A stretch of 64,000 nucleotides of DNA. Origin: Picosynechococcus sp. PCC 7117. Lineage in GTDB: Bacteria > Cyanobacteriota > Cyanobacteriia > Cyanobacteriales > MRBY01. Position 1 is the first letter of the stretch. Each line of letters opens with the position of its first letter. Under the pieces are notes generated by a model. The model was not told the DNA's origin. It was given only the letters and a program-made list of their open reading frames with translations, and did not search any database. The position numbers were made by a program, and so were the translations under genes. The stretch covers positions 2,976,001 through 3,040,000 of the forward strand of contig NZ_CP016477.1 in assembly GCF_001693275.1 (NCBI RefSeq), read 5' to 3'. Of this stretch, positions 34,132-42,151 are shown piece after piece.

Positions 34132-35350
34132 AGTGAAACTCGCTGCCCTGGCCTGGGGTACTATCGACCCAGATGCGGCCTTGGTGGGCTTGGATAATTT
34201 GCCGACAGACGGCCAAACCCAGACCGTAGCCCTCTTGGGTGGCGTCTCGCTTAAGACGAAAATGCCCCTCAAAAATTTTTTCCTGTTCCTCCTCCGGGAT
34301 ACCATGGCCCGTATCAATCACACTCACCTGTACCTGTTGGAGGGTGCGATGGAGGCCCACAAGCCGCACAAGCCCCCCTTCAGGGCTGTATTTGATGGCG
34401 TTGTCTAGTAAATTGACAATGACCTGCCGGATCAATTCCCGGTCTCCATAAACCTCCGGCAGATCCCGGGGGATATCTAAAACTAATTGAATTGATTTAC
34501 GTTGAAACCGCTCCTGAATTTGCTCTGTGATTTGTTGGCATAGGGGACTCAGGGCCATCGGCTGGGGCTTAACATCTAATTTGGTCAGCAGTTGCCGTGA
34601 CTCTTGGAGCAGCTCTGTGATCATCCGGTTCATGATCTGGAGTTGGTTTTTCGCCTGCTGATAAAGCTGCCCCCGCAACCCAACTGTTTTTTCCGTTTCC
34701 GGACGTTTTGAGAGGATTTCTAAGGTTTCGATGGCGATGGACGTTCCGGTGAGGGGACTGCGCAAATCATGGGCCAGCATCGCCAAAATCTGATCTTTAA
34801 ATTCAATTTGCTTGAGGAGAGCTTCTTTTTCCCGTTGCAATTGGAAGATTTCGTCGGACAGGCGCATTACTTCCTTAGAATGTTCTGTCTGGGACGCAGC
34901 CAAGCGGCGATCGCATCGTTCAACCTCTGCCAATTGGCGATCGCCAAGCTGTTTTCTGAGTGCCGCTACTGTATCCAGCCACTGGCCCCACCACCGTTCT
35001 AGATCCGGCAAAATATTGCTGCCTGCAAAGACTTGCAACGGCTCCGGAAAAACCTTGACCAGAGAAGGCGTCGCCACCAAACGATACAATTCCACCAGTT
35101 GGGGTTGATCTTTGATATTGATAATTTCCAAAGAAAAATCCGTTTCTTGCCGCAAACGCTCAAGATAATCTTGCACCCGCTTGATCTCACTCCGATGGGC
35201 CAAACGCTCATCCGTAAACAACAACAATCGCAGTTGCATATCGGCCGTAACGGGTGAAAGTTGAGATTGATCTTCAGCAGACACAGGCAGTTCAAACAAG
35301 ACAAATTCGCCCCAAGAAAGTAAGTGATCCACAATCTGTCTACCATGCAC
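34097..35350 (-). CDS. sasA: Circadian clock histidine kinase SasA
   Basis: SasA binds KaiC through a KaiB-like domain and phosphorylates RpaA, the clock output regulator. The KaiB-like thioredoxin-fold domain spans about residues 38-130 (LRLLLFTDERL, LEIINIKDQPQLVELYRLVA, TPSLVKVFPEP). A coiled coil and the phospho-acceptor His194 (MLAHDLRSPLTGTSIAIETL) follow, then ATP-binding boxes NLLDNAIKYSPEG, DTGHGIP and GYGLGLAVCRQI. The frame opens with GTG at 35350, giving a 37-residue extension before the KaiB-like domain; starts at 35239 (ATG) or in between are possible. The kai genes are not in the window. Confidence 0.93.
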   Translation of the reverse strand: MHGRQIVDHLLSWGEFVLFELPVSAEDQSQLSPVTADMQLRLLLFTDERLAHRSEIKRVQDYLERLRQETDFSLEIINIKDQPQLVELYRLVATPSLVKVFPEPLQVFAGSNILPDLERWWGQWLDTVAALRKQLGDRQLAEVERCDRRLAASQTEHSKEVMRLSDEIFQLQREKEALLKQIEFKDQILAMLAHDLRSPLTGTSIAIETLEILSKRPETEKTVGLRGQLYQQAKNQLQIMNRMITELLQESRQLLTKLDVKPQPMALSPLCQQITEQIQERFQRKSIQLVLDIPRDLPEVYGDRELIRQVIVNLLDNAIKYSPEGGLVRLVGLHRTLQQVQVSVIDTGHGIPEEEQEKIFEGHFRLKRDATQEGYGLGLAVCRQIIQAHQGRIWVDSTPGQGSEFHFTLPVSGDRQA

Positions 35351-35555
35351 AATCTAGGGGAAAAGAACAGTTTATGGTGAGCTTACTCCAAAACCCATTG
35401 TAATCCGTAGAGGACCAATTACCCCATGTTCCCAGAGCCTCAAACTTGAGTTAGATGCGGTGCATTGACCAAATCGTTTTAGAATCTAATGGAAATTGAC
35501 ACCGACGCCTCAAAATCGTTCAGCAAGCGACTCTTTTTAAGGAAGGAATACCACT

Positions 35556-37145
35556 ATGGCTTTAGGCTACGTTGCCCTCGTTCTCCATGCCCACCTCCCC
35601 TTTGTCCGTCACCCCGAAAGTGATTTTGTCCTTGAAGAAGAGTGGTTATTTGAAGCAATTACCGAAACCTATATCCCTTTGCTTCATGTATTTGAAGGGC
35701 TAAAGCAAGATGGGATCGACTTTAAAATTACGATGAGCATGACCCCACCTTTGGTGGCGATGCTCCGGGATCCTCTCCTCCAAGACCGCTACGACGCCCA
35801 CATGAAGCTGTTAATGGAGCTGGTCGAAAAGGAAATTGTTCATAACAAATACAACGGTCACATTAAATATTTAGCGGAGTATTACCACAAAGAATTTAGC
35901 GCCATCCTCGACACCTGGGAACGCTATGACCGGGATCTCGTGACGGCCTTTAAGCAGTTCCAGGACAGTAACAACCTCGAAATCATCACCTGTGGTGCCA
36001 CCCATGGCTACCTCCCCCTGATGAAGATGTACCCCCAGGCAGTTTGGGCACAATTGCAGGTGGCCTGTGAAAGCTACGAAGAGAATTTTGGGCGTCCCCC
36101 CAAGGGCATTTGGTTGCCTGAATGTGCTTATTATGAAGGTTTGGAGCGGATGCTCGCCGATGCGGGACTGCGGTACTTTCTCACCGATGGCCACGGCATT
36201 CTCTATGCGCGCCCCCGTCCCCGCTATGGTAACTATGCGCCGATTTTCACCGAAACAGGGGTGGCTGCCTTTGGCCGGGACCATGAGTCTTCCCAGCAGG
36301 TATGGTCATCGAAGGTGGGTTATCCGGGTGATGTCTGTTACCGGGAGTTTTATAAAGATCTCGGTTGGGAAGCGGACTATGAATATATCAAGCCCTACAT
36401 TATGCCCAACGGCCAGCGGAAAAATACGGGGATCAAGTACCACAAGATCACCAGTCGTGATGGTGGTTTATCCGAAAAAGGCCTTTATGATCCCTACTGG
36501 GCGAGGGAAAAAGCGGCAGAACATGCGGGCAACTTCATGTACAACCGGGAGCAACAGATTGGTCGTCTGAATAAGATGATGGGGCATCACCCGATTGTGG
36601 TGTCTCCCTATGATGCGGAATTGTTTGGCCACTGGTGGTACGAAGGCCCCTGGTTCTTGGATTACTTTTTCCGCAAGTCTTGGTACGACCAAAATACCTA
36701 CCAGATGACCCACTTGGCAGATTATCTAAAAATGGAGCCGACGCAACAGGTGGCTGTGCCGTCCCAATCGAGTTGGGGATACAAGGGATTCCATGAATAT
36801 TGGCTTAACCAGACGAATGCTTGGATTTATCCCTATCTCCACAAGGCTGCGGAACGCATGATCGAGCTTTCGACGCGGGAACCAGCTGATGAACTAGAAG
36901 AACGGGCCTTGAACCAAGCAGCTAGGGAGTTGCTGTTGGCACAGTCATCGGATTGGGCGTTTATTATGCGCACAGGTACTATGGTGCCCTACGCGGAACG
37001 ACGTACTAAGAGTCATGTGTTACGCCTGGAAAAAATCTATGAGGATGTAAAGATCGGCAAGATTGATGCGGGTTGGCTCGAAAAGATTGAGAAGATGGAT
37101 AATATTTTCCCGAATATTGATTATCGGGTTTATCGGCCTTTGTAG
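35556..37145 (+). CDS. GH57 family glucanotransferase, probable 1,4-alpha-glucan branching enzyme
   Basis: 529 residues of glycoside hydrolase family 57. The N-terminus GYVALVLHAHLPFVRHPE holds the conserved HAHLPF. The nucleophile region is WLPECAYYEGLERML with the catalytic Glu, and the acid/base Asp is in VVSPYDAELFGHWWYEGP. The C-terminal part (LNQAARELLLAQSSDWAFIM) matches GH57 branching enzymes. It would act on glycogen in the cytosol; family members also include amylases, so the exact activity is inferred. AAGGAAGG lies about eight bases before the ATG. Repeat locus i, with a terminator hairpin, follows the stop. Confidence 0.9.
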   Translation: MALGYVALVLHAHLPFVRHPESDFVLEEEWLFEAITETYIPLLHVFEGLKQDGIDFKITMSMTPPLVAMLRDPLLQDRYDAHMKLLMELVEKEIVHNKYNGHIKYLAEYYHKEFSAILDTWERYDRDLVTAFKQFQDSNNLEIITCGATHGYLPLMKMYPQAVWAQLQVACESYEENFGRPPKGIWLPECAYYEGLERMLADAGLRYFLTDGHGILYARPRPRYGNYAPIFTETGVAAFGRDHESSQQVWSSKVGYPGDVCYREFYKDLGWEADYEYIKPYIMPNGQRKNTGIKYHKITSRDGGLSEKGLYDPYWAREKAAEHAGNFMYNREQQIGRLNKMMGHHPIVVSPYDAELFGHWWYEGPWFLDYFFRKSWYDQNTYQMTHLADYLKMEPTQQVAVPSQSSWGYKGFHEYWLNQTNAWIYPYLHKAAERMIELSTREPADELEERALNQAARELLLAQSSDWAFIMRTGTMVPYAERRTKSHVLRLEKIYEDVKIGKIDAGWLEKIEKMDNIFPNIDYRVYRPL

Positions 37146-37149
37146 GCAG

Positions 37150-37284
37150 AACACCCCTCAAGAAACACCTCTCTAGCTCTCCTCAAGGGGAGAGGACACC
37201 CTCCGGCCTATCGGCCACCTCCCTCAAGGGGAGAAGACACCCTCCGGCCTATCGGCCACCTCCCTCAAGGGAGGATTTTTTTTT
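37150..37284 (+). repeat. Modular GC-rich palindromic repeat, locus i (hybrid tandem)
   Basis: CTCTCCTCAAGGGGAGAG is followed by CACCCTCCGGCCTATCGGCC, then CTCCCTCAAGGGGAGAAG, where the second module switches into the first at the shared CCCTCAAGGG, then a second CACCCTCCGGCCTATCGGCC and the terminator hairpin. The two CACCCTCCGGCC copies are identical over at least 30 bases. Confidence 0.88.
37259..37284 (+). terminator. Terminator hairpin carried by repeat locus i
   Basis: CCTCCC-TCAA-GGGAGG followed by A and nine T, positioned 114 bases after the GH57 stop. This is the clearest example of the repeat's end module acting as a rho-independent terminator. Confidence 0.8.
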
Positions 37285-37387
37285 GGACGGTTCAAAAAGT
37301 GGCACAGGGCAAGAAAATTTCTGGGATTGGGTCGCCACAATGGTGGTAATAAAGGCGATCGCCCTTGGGGCAGGAGAAAAAAATCTG

Positions 37388-38146
37388 ATGGTTAGTTACA
37401 GTTTTATTAGCTTTGGATTTGGGTCGGGGTTTCTCGCCCTAGTGGTCTTTTTCATTTTGCAGTGGCTCCAGATTCCGGCGGGGAGTTTAGTCGATTGGCT
37501 GGTGGGCATTGCCAGTTTTTGGTGGCTGTTAGCGGTGGTAACGATTCCGTGGAATATTTATTTTGAGGCGGAAGAGACAAAGGCAGAGGCGGTGATTTCT
37601 CGCCAGAAAAATATCCCCGTTGATGCCCAACAGTTAGCCTATGTGGCAAAAATTGCTCGGTTTGGTTTGCTGTTGGCGATCGCCCTCCATCTGCTTTCGG
37701 CTTTGGGATTATATGGTCTGGCGGCCTGGGGCATTAGTCCGGTGGGGTATGTCACAGGCGGGGCAATATTATTGCTCACGGCATTGCGGCCAGCGGTGCG
37801 GGCTTACCAATTTATTGCCCAGCGTCTTATGTCGATTCGCCAACAAATTCAATATCCCCGGGAAGATGTGGTGGAATTACGTCACCGGGTGGTGACCCTA
37901 GAGGCAGGAGTTAAAAACCTACAAGAAATAACCGAAAAAAATAGCCAAACCCACCAGGAAGAATGGCATAGCCTCCGGCGCGATTTAGCGAAAATGCGGG
38001 CCGCCCTCGAACAACTAGAAGCCACCAATGAAGCGGCTCACCAACAACTCGCCCGGGAAGCGACGACGGCGATCGCCCAACTCAGTGAAGACAGCCAAGT
38101 GTTGAACCATGTGCGGGAAATTATTCACTTCTGGAAACAAGCTTAG
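37388..38146 (+). CDS. Membrane protein with C-terminal coiled coil, unknown function
   Basis: About 252 residues from the ATG at 37388; the frame extends upstream through an ATG at 37340 to a TTG inside repeat i. The N-terminal part has two strong membrane segments (GFGSGFLALVVFFILQWLQ; GIASFWWLLAVVTIP) and two more near the middle (FGLLLAIALHLLSALGLYGL; VGYVTGGAILLLTAL). A long heptad-like tail follows (VVELRHRVVTLEAGVKNLQE ... KMRAALEQLEATNEAAHQQL). I do not recognise the family; similar proteins appear to be cyanobacterium-specific. Confidence 0.75.
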   Translation: MVSYSFISFGFGSGFLALVVFFILQWLQIPAGSLVDWLVGIASFWWLLAVVTIPWNIYFEAEETKAEAVISRQKNIPVDAQQLAYVAKIARFGLLLAIALHLLSALGLYGLAAWGISPVGYVTGGAILLLTALRPAVRAYQFIAQRLMSIRQQIQYPREDVVELRHRVVTLEAGVKNLQEITEKNSQTHQEEWHSLRRDLAKMRAALEQLEATNEAAHQQLAREATTAIAQLSEDSQVLNHVREIIHFWKQA

Positions 38147-38226
38147 GTTTAAGGTTTGCGCCGTTATGCCCTAATGGTCAAAAAGTCCCGATAGAATGGG
38201 AGCAAAACATCATCCCCGCACTCACT

Positions 38227-38586
38227 ATGCCTCAGTTTTTGTTGACTTGGTTAGCGACGGCTGGCTCCCTCTTTCTTACGGCCACCATTGTCCCCGGTTT
38301 AGAAATTAATGGCCTGACCACAGCCTTGATCGGGGCGATCGCCCTTGGGTTTGTGAATGCCATTGTTAAACCAATTTTGATCCTCTTTACCCTGCCCCTG
38401 ACCATTTTGACCCTCGGCCTATTTCTCCTGGTTGTCAATGCGATCGCCTTGGGGTTAGTCGGCTACCTCACACCGGGTTTAGAAGTCAATGGCTTTTTCC
38501 CGGCGGTGATTGGTTCCCTGGTGCTGACCTTTATTTCCAGCTTGATCAATCAACTCCTCGGCCAAGACGACGAACTCACCGAATAA
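38227..38586 (+). CDS. YvlD-type four-helix membrane protein (phage holin family IV)
   Basis: 119 residues, almost wholly hydrophobic, with about four membrane segments and the family words GFVNAIVKPILILFTLPLTI and FLLVVNAIALGLVGYLTPG. Members are chromosomal small membrane proteins of unknown role; the holin name is historical. There is no phage context here. Confidence 0.85.
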   Translation: MPQFLLTWLATAGSLFLTATIVPGLEINGLTTALIGAIALGFVNAIVKPILILFTLPLTILTLGLFLLVVNAIALGLVGYLTPGLEVNGFFPAVIGSLVLTFISSLINQLLGQDDELTE

Positions 38587-38693
38587 TCTTTTTTCGTCAC
38601 TCACTCTACCCAAAATTTCGCCTCCCAGTAGTGAACCGGGGGGCAATTTGCTTTTATGCTAGGGAGAAAATCGGCAATCTTTACCCAAAATCT

Positions 38694-39428
38694 ATGGCAA
38701 CTGCGGAAAATCTCTTGGTCGTCAATGACGTCTATGCAGGATATATCAAAGATCTAAACATTCTCCAGGGCATTAACTTTCGGATCGCTCCCGGAGAATT
38801 AGTGGTGGTCATTGGCCCCAATGGCGCAGGAAAATCGACCCTCGCTAAAACGATTTTTGGTCTCCTGACCCCCAACCAAGGCAACATTACGTTCAAAGGA
38901 AAACCCATTACTGGCCTGCGTCCCAACCAAATTGTGCAACGGGGTATGTGCTACGTCCCCCAGATTCAAAATGTCTTTGCCAACCTGAGTATCGAAGAAA
39001 ATTTAGAAATGGGGGCCTTTGTGCGGTCTGGCTCCCTCGAAAATCTCAAGGAACAAATTTATACGATGTTCCCCGTGCTGAAACAACGGCGCAAACAACG
39101 GGCGGGCACTCTCTCTGGGGGCGAAAGGCAAATGTTAGCCATGGGTCGGGCTTTGATGTTAGACCCGGATCTTCTCGTCCTCGACGAACCGTCAGCAGCT
39201 CTTTCCCCGATCCTCGTGGCTAGTGTTTTTGAACAAATCAAAGCGGTCAATCAACTGGGTAAAGCGATTATGCTCGTGGAACAAAATGCAAAAAAGGCGT
39301 TGGAATTTGCTGACCGGGGCTATGTTTTAGAAAGTGGCTGTGATCGCTTTGAGGGCACAGGGCAAGATTTGCTAACGAACCCGAAGGTCGGAGAACTCTA
39401 CCTCGGTGCCGCCTACAAAGAGACCTAG
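38694..39428 (+). CDS. natE: Branched-chain/neutral amino acid ABC transporter ATPase (LivF/NatE type)
   Basis: 244 residues from the ATG at 38694; the frame opens earlier at 38631 without support. Walker A GPNGAGKSTL, Q-loop VPQIQNVFANLS, signature LSGGERQM and Walker B LLVLDEPSAAL define a LivF-like ATPase. In cyanobacteria NatE pairs with NatA in the N-I neutral amino acid permease; the other subunits are not in the window, so the symbol rests on resemblance. The next gene may overlap its end. Confidence 0.85.
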   Translation: MATAENLLVVNDVYAGYIKDLNILQGINFRIAPGELVVVIGPNGAGKSTLAKTIFGLLTPNQGNITFKGKPITGLRPNQIVQRGMCYVPQIQNVFANLSIEENLEMGAFVRSGSLENLKEQIYTMFPVLKQRRKQRAGTLSGGERQMLAMGRALMLDPDLLVLDEPSAALSPILVASVFEQIKAVNQLGKAIMLVEQNAKKALEFADRGYVLESGCDRFEGTGQDLLTNPKVGELYLGAAYKET

Positions 39429-39471
39429 ATTCGCTACAGTAAAAACTAGAGCTTGGGTAATTGCGGTCGTG

Positions 39472-40164
39472 GTGAAGTTTCTGGACAATCTGAAAACCTC
39501 TTGGCGGCAATGGTGGCGATCGCCGGAAGCAGAAACCCCAGAAATTATTGATGTGGCCGCAGAACCCATCGAGACGCCCCCCCAGAAAACATCCCCCAAG
39601 CCCTGGCAACGGGTCATTGAGAGATTTCGCCCAACCCAGCCAGCGGTCACAACTCTCCACGACGATCTCGAAGAACAGGTTAAAGCCAATTTACGGGAAC
39701 AGGATAAAACCCGCATTGCCCAGGTATTCCAGCGGTTTGCCCAGGGGGTAACGCCAGCGGATATTGAAAAAATTAAAGCTCATTTAGGGGAGATGCGCCG
39801 GGGGCCAATCAAAGATATTTGGCAAAAGGTGCAAGGCCTCGCCCAACTGATTAAGGATCCGAATGTGGCCTGGCGGTCAAAAACCATGGCGATCGCCGCA
39901 TTGTTGTATTTAGTTTCGCCCCTCGATGCGGTGCCGGATGTGATTCCCTTTGCGGGGTTAGCCGATGATGCAGCGGTGATTATTGCGGTGGGTTCGACCC
40001 TCGCCTTTGAGTTAGAAAAATACATGACCCGTCAGGCAGAAAAAAAGGCCGAAATCGAAATTAAAAAGCACACCACCAACGTCAGAATAACACTTCTCGG
40101 CAGTATTGCCGCAGCGGCGATCGCCATTCTCGTCAAAATTGTCCTGAATATTCTGTCGTCCTAA
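39472..40164 (+). CDS. DUF1232 (YkvA-like) membrane protein
   Basis: About 230 residues from a GTG at 39472 (the frame extends to a GTG at 39406 inside natE). A polar N-terminal half of unknown function precedes a DUF1232 domain with the hallmark LLYLVSPLDAVPDVIPFAG and LADDAAVIIA. The C-terminus has one more hydrophobic helix (LLGSIAAAAIAILVKIVL). The function of DUF1232 proteins is not established. It is co-directional with natE and probably co-transcribed. Confidence 0.8.
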   Translation: MKFLDNLKTSWRQWWRSPEAETPEIIDVAAEPIETPPQKTSPKPWQRVIERFRPTQPAVTTLHDDLEEQVKANLREQDKTRIAQVFQRFAQGVTPADIEKIKAHLGEMRRGPIKDIWQKVQGLAQLIKDPNVAWRSKTMAIAALLYLVSPLDAVPDVIPFAGLADDAAVIIAVGSTLAFELEKYMTRQAEKKAEIEIKKHTTNVRITLLGSIAAAAIAILVKIVLNILSS

Positions 40165-40174
40165 CCAACAAGTT

Positions 40175-40399
40175 TCAAGAAAAAGAATACACAGGCGTTT
40201 CTACAACTTTGAGGGGCGGTTGTTGACCCCAGATAATTTCCTGCAACCGATCTACCGTCTCCGGCGCAAATAATTTCTCGCCCGTCTCCTGGCAGACCCT
40301 AGCCGGGACATTTTCCACAACGTAAATCTTCCCGGCAATTTCCACGGAATAGGTCACAAAAGAATCAACAAAAGTTTCTTCAAAAGCAATGTCGCTCAT
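40175..40399 (-). CDS. Small YgiT-like protein lacking zinc cysteines
   Basis: 74 residues. The segment YSVEIAGKIYVVENVPARVC, continuing QETGEKLFAPETVDRL, matches the middle of YgiT-type antitoxin zinc-finger proteins. The N-terminal CxxC pair is absent and the second pair is reduced to CQETG, so zinc binding is unlikely. Toxins that usually accompany YgiT-type proteins are not adjacent; the next gene is purE. It may be an orphan or repurposed antitoxin remnant. ATG start at 40399. Confidence 0.65.
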   Translation of the reverse strand: MSDIAFEETFVDSFVTYSVEIAGKIYVVENVPARVCQETGEKLFAPETVDRLQEIIWGQQPPLKVVETPVYSFS

Positions 40400-40440
40400 C
40401 TACTAATTTCCTGTAGCAACTTCCTCCATTTTGCAAAACA

Positions 40441-40965
40441 CTACATTTGCTTGAGGTAATCCTCATAACCGATCGCCGTTAATTGAGTTTGTTTATTGAG
40501 CACCATCTCCTTGAGACTTTGACGATAGGCTTGCACTTGTTGTAAAAGCGCTGGATCGAACGCCCCTAACATTTGCACCGCCAACAAACCGGCATTGGTC
40601 GCATTGCCGATCGCCACTGTCGCCACCGGAATACCACGGGGCATTTGCACAATGGAATAGAGAGAATCCACACCGCTGAGGGTACTGGTTTTAACGGGCA
40701 CCCCAATCACCGGCAAAGGCGTCAGAGCAGCAACCATCCCCGGTAAGTGCGCGGCTCCACCTGCCCCAGCAATAATCACCTTTAAACCCCGTTCATGGGC
40801 TGTTTGGGCATATTCCACCATGCGCTCCGGGGTACGATGGGCAGACACAATGCCAACCTCGTGGGGAATATTAAATTGTCTACAGATGGCGATCGCCGCT
40901 TCCATCGTGGGAAGATCAGAATCGCTCCCCATAATGATGCCAACCAGGGGATTAATTACACTCAT
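40441..40965 (-). CDS. purE: N5-carboxyaminoimidazole ribonucleotide mutase
   Basis: 174 residues of class I PurE, converting N5-CAIR to CAIR in purine synthesis. The sequence shows [49 protein letters not shown] and [20 protein letters not shown]. Length and start are normal. Its ATG lies only 13 bases from the annotated nagA start on the other strand. The purK partner is not adjacent. Confidence 0.96.
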   Translation of the reverse strand: MSVINPLVGIIMGSDSDLPTMEAAIAICRQFNIPHEVGIVSAHRTPERMVEYAQTAHERGLKVIIAGAGGAAHLPGMVAALTPLPVIGVPVKTSTLSGVDSLYSIVQMPRGIPVATVAIGNATNAGLLAVQMLGAFDPALLQQVQAYRQSLKEMVLNKQTQLTAIGYEDYLKQM

Positions 40966-40978
40966 AGGTTTTTAGCTC

Positions 40979-42151
40979 ATGTATGTCATGCCGACTAACC
41001 ATCATAAACAAAGGGAGAACTCTTCACAAACCCTGATCAGGGCATGTCTTGTTGGTTTAGAAGGTCAATTTTGGTTGCGATTCGATGCAAATCGCTGTTT
41101 AACACATCTGGAGCCAATGGAAGCCGAAATTCCACTAGAATTCCAGGAAAATATCCAGGATATTGCTGGGGATTTATTATCCCTAGGGGGAGTGGATTTA
41201 CAGATTAACGGTGGTTTGGGTTTAGCGTTTCCGGAAGTGACCCAGACGGATCTGCCGAAACTTCAAGAAATTTGTGATTATCTTTGGGGCCAGGGCATTG
41301 ACGCATTTTGTCCGACCATCGTCACCACTTCTTTAGAAAATATCCGGCGATCGCTGGCTGTTTTTGCCGAGCTTTGGGGAGACCCGCAACCGAATACAGC
41401 AAAAATTTTGGGGATACATTTAGAGGGGCCATTTTTAAATTACGAAAAACGAGGGGCGCACCCAGCCCAACATTTACAACCGTTGACCCTGAAGAATCTG
41501 CAACAGGTAATCGGCGAATTTGCCCCAATGATCAAAATCATTACCCTGGCCCCAGAACTCGATTCCAGCCATAAATGTGTGGAATATCTGCGCTCTTTGG
41601 GGATTGTTGTTAGTTTGGGTCACTCCCTCGCTACAGAAACAGAAGCCAATCAAGCCTTTGCCCGTGGCGCAACGATGATCACCCATGCCTTTAACGCGAT
41701 GCCCAGTTTGCATCACCGGGAGGCGGGTTTATTGGGAGCAGCAATGGTTAATCCTGACGTTTACTGCGGTCTGATCGCCGATGGCCAGCACGTCAATCCC
41801 ACGATGTTGGAGATTTTTTTGCGGGCCGCGAAACGACCTTTTTTAGTCAGTGATGCCCTCGCCCCCATTGGTCTCCCGGATGGGGTATATCCTTGGGACG
41901 ATCGCCAAATTACCGTCACCCACGGCACGGCTCGCTTGGACAATGGCACGTTATCCGGCACGACGTTACCGCTGTTTGCCGGGGTCAAAAACCTTGTCCG
42001 GTGGGGTATTTGTGATTTAGAAAAGGCGATCGCCTTAGCGACTCTGGCCCCCCGAAAAGCCCTTGGTATGGCGACTTGGACAACGGGCAAACCCATCAAC
42101 CTTTTGCGTTGGCAAGGAGTAGATGGCACCGTTGAATTTAGCCGACTTTAG
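40979..42151 (+). CDS. nagA: N-acetylglucosamine-6-phosphate deacetylase
   Basis: 390 residues of the amidohydrolase family. DLQINGGLG, the metal-binding HLEGPFLNYEKRGAHPAQHL, VSLGHSLA, ITHAFNAMPSLHHREAGLLG, LIADGQHV and the catalytic-aspartate segment FLVSDALAPIGLPDG are all present. It turns GlcNAc-6-P into GlcN-6-P, linking cell-wall recycling to central metabolism; anmK in the same window feeds the same pathway. The first 40 residues are poorly conserved and the start may be further in. Its 3' end overlaps the convergent gene by 4 bases. Confidence 0.93.
   Translation: MYVMPTNHHKQRENSSQTLIRACLVGLEGQFWLRFDANRCLTHLEPMEAEIPLEFQENIQDIAGDLLSLGGVDLQINGGLGLAFPEVTQTDLPKLQEICDYLWGQGIDAFCPTIVTTSLENIRRSLAVFAELWGDPQPNTAKILGIHLEGPFLNYEKRGAHPAQHLQPLTLKNLQQVIGEFAPMIKIITLAPELDSSHKCVEYLRSLGIVVSLGHSLATETEANQAFARGATMITHAFNAMPSLHHREAGLLGAAMVNPDVYCGLIADGQHVNPTMLEIFLRAAKRPFLVSDALAPIGLPDGVYPWDDRQITVTHGTARLDNGTLSGTTLPLFAGVKNLVRWGICDLEKAIALATLAPRKALGMATWTTGKPINLLRWQGVDGTVEFSRL

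Noticed and set aside
38227-38586. 'Phage holin' family gene as sign of a prophage
   Set aside because: The family name is historical; there are no other phage genes nearby.
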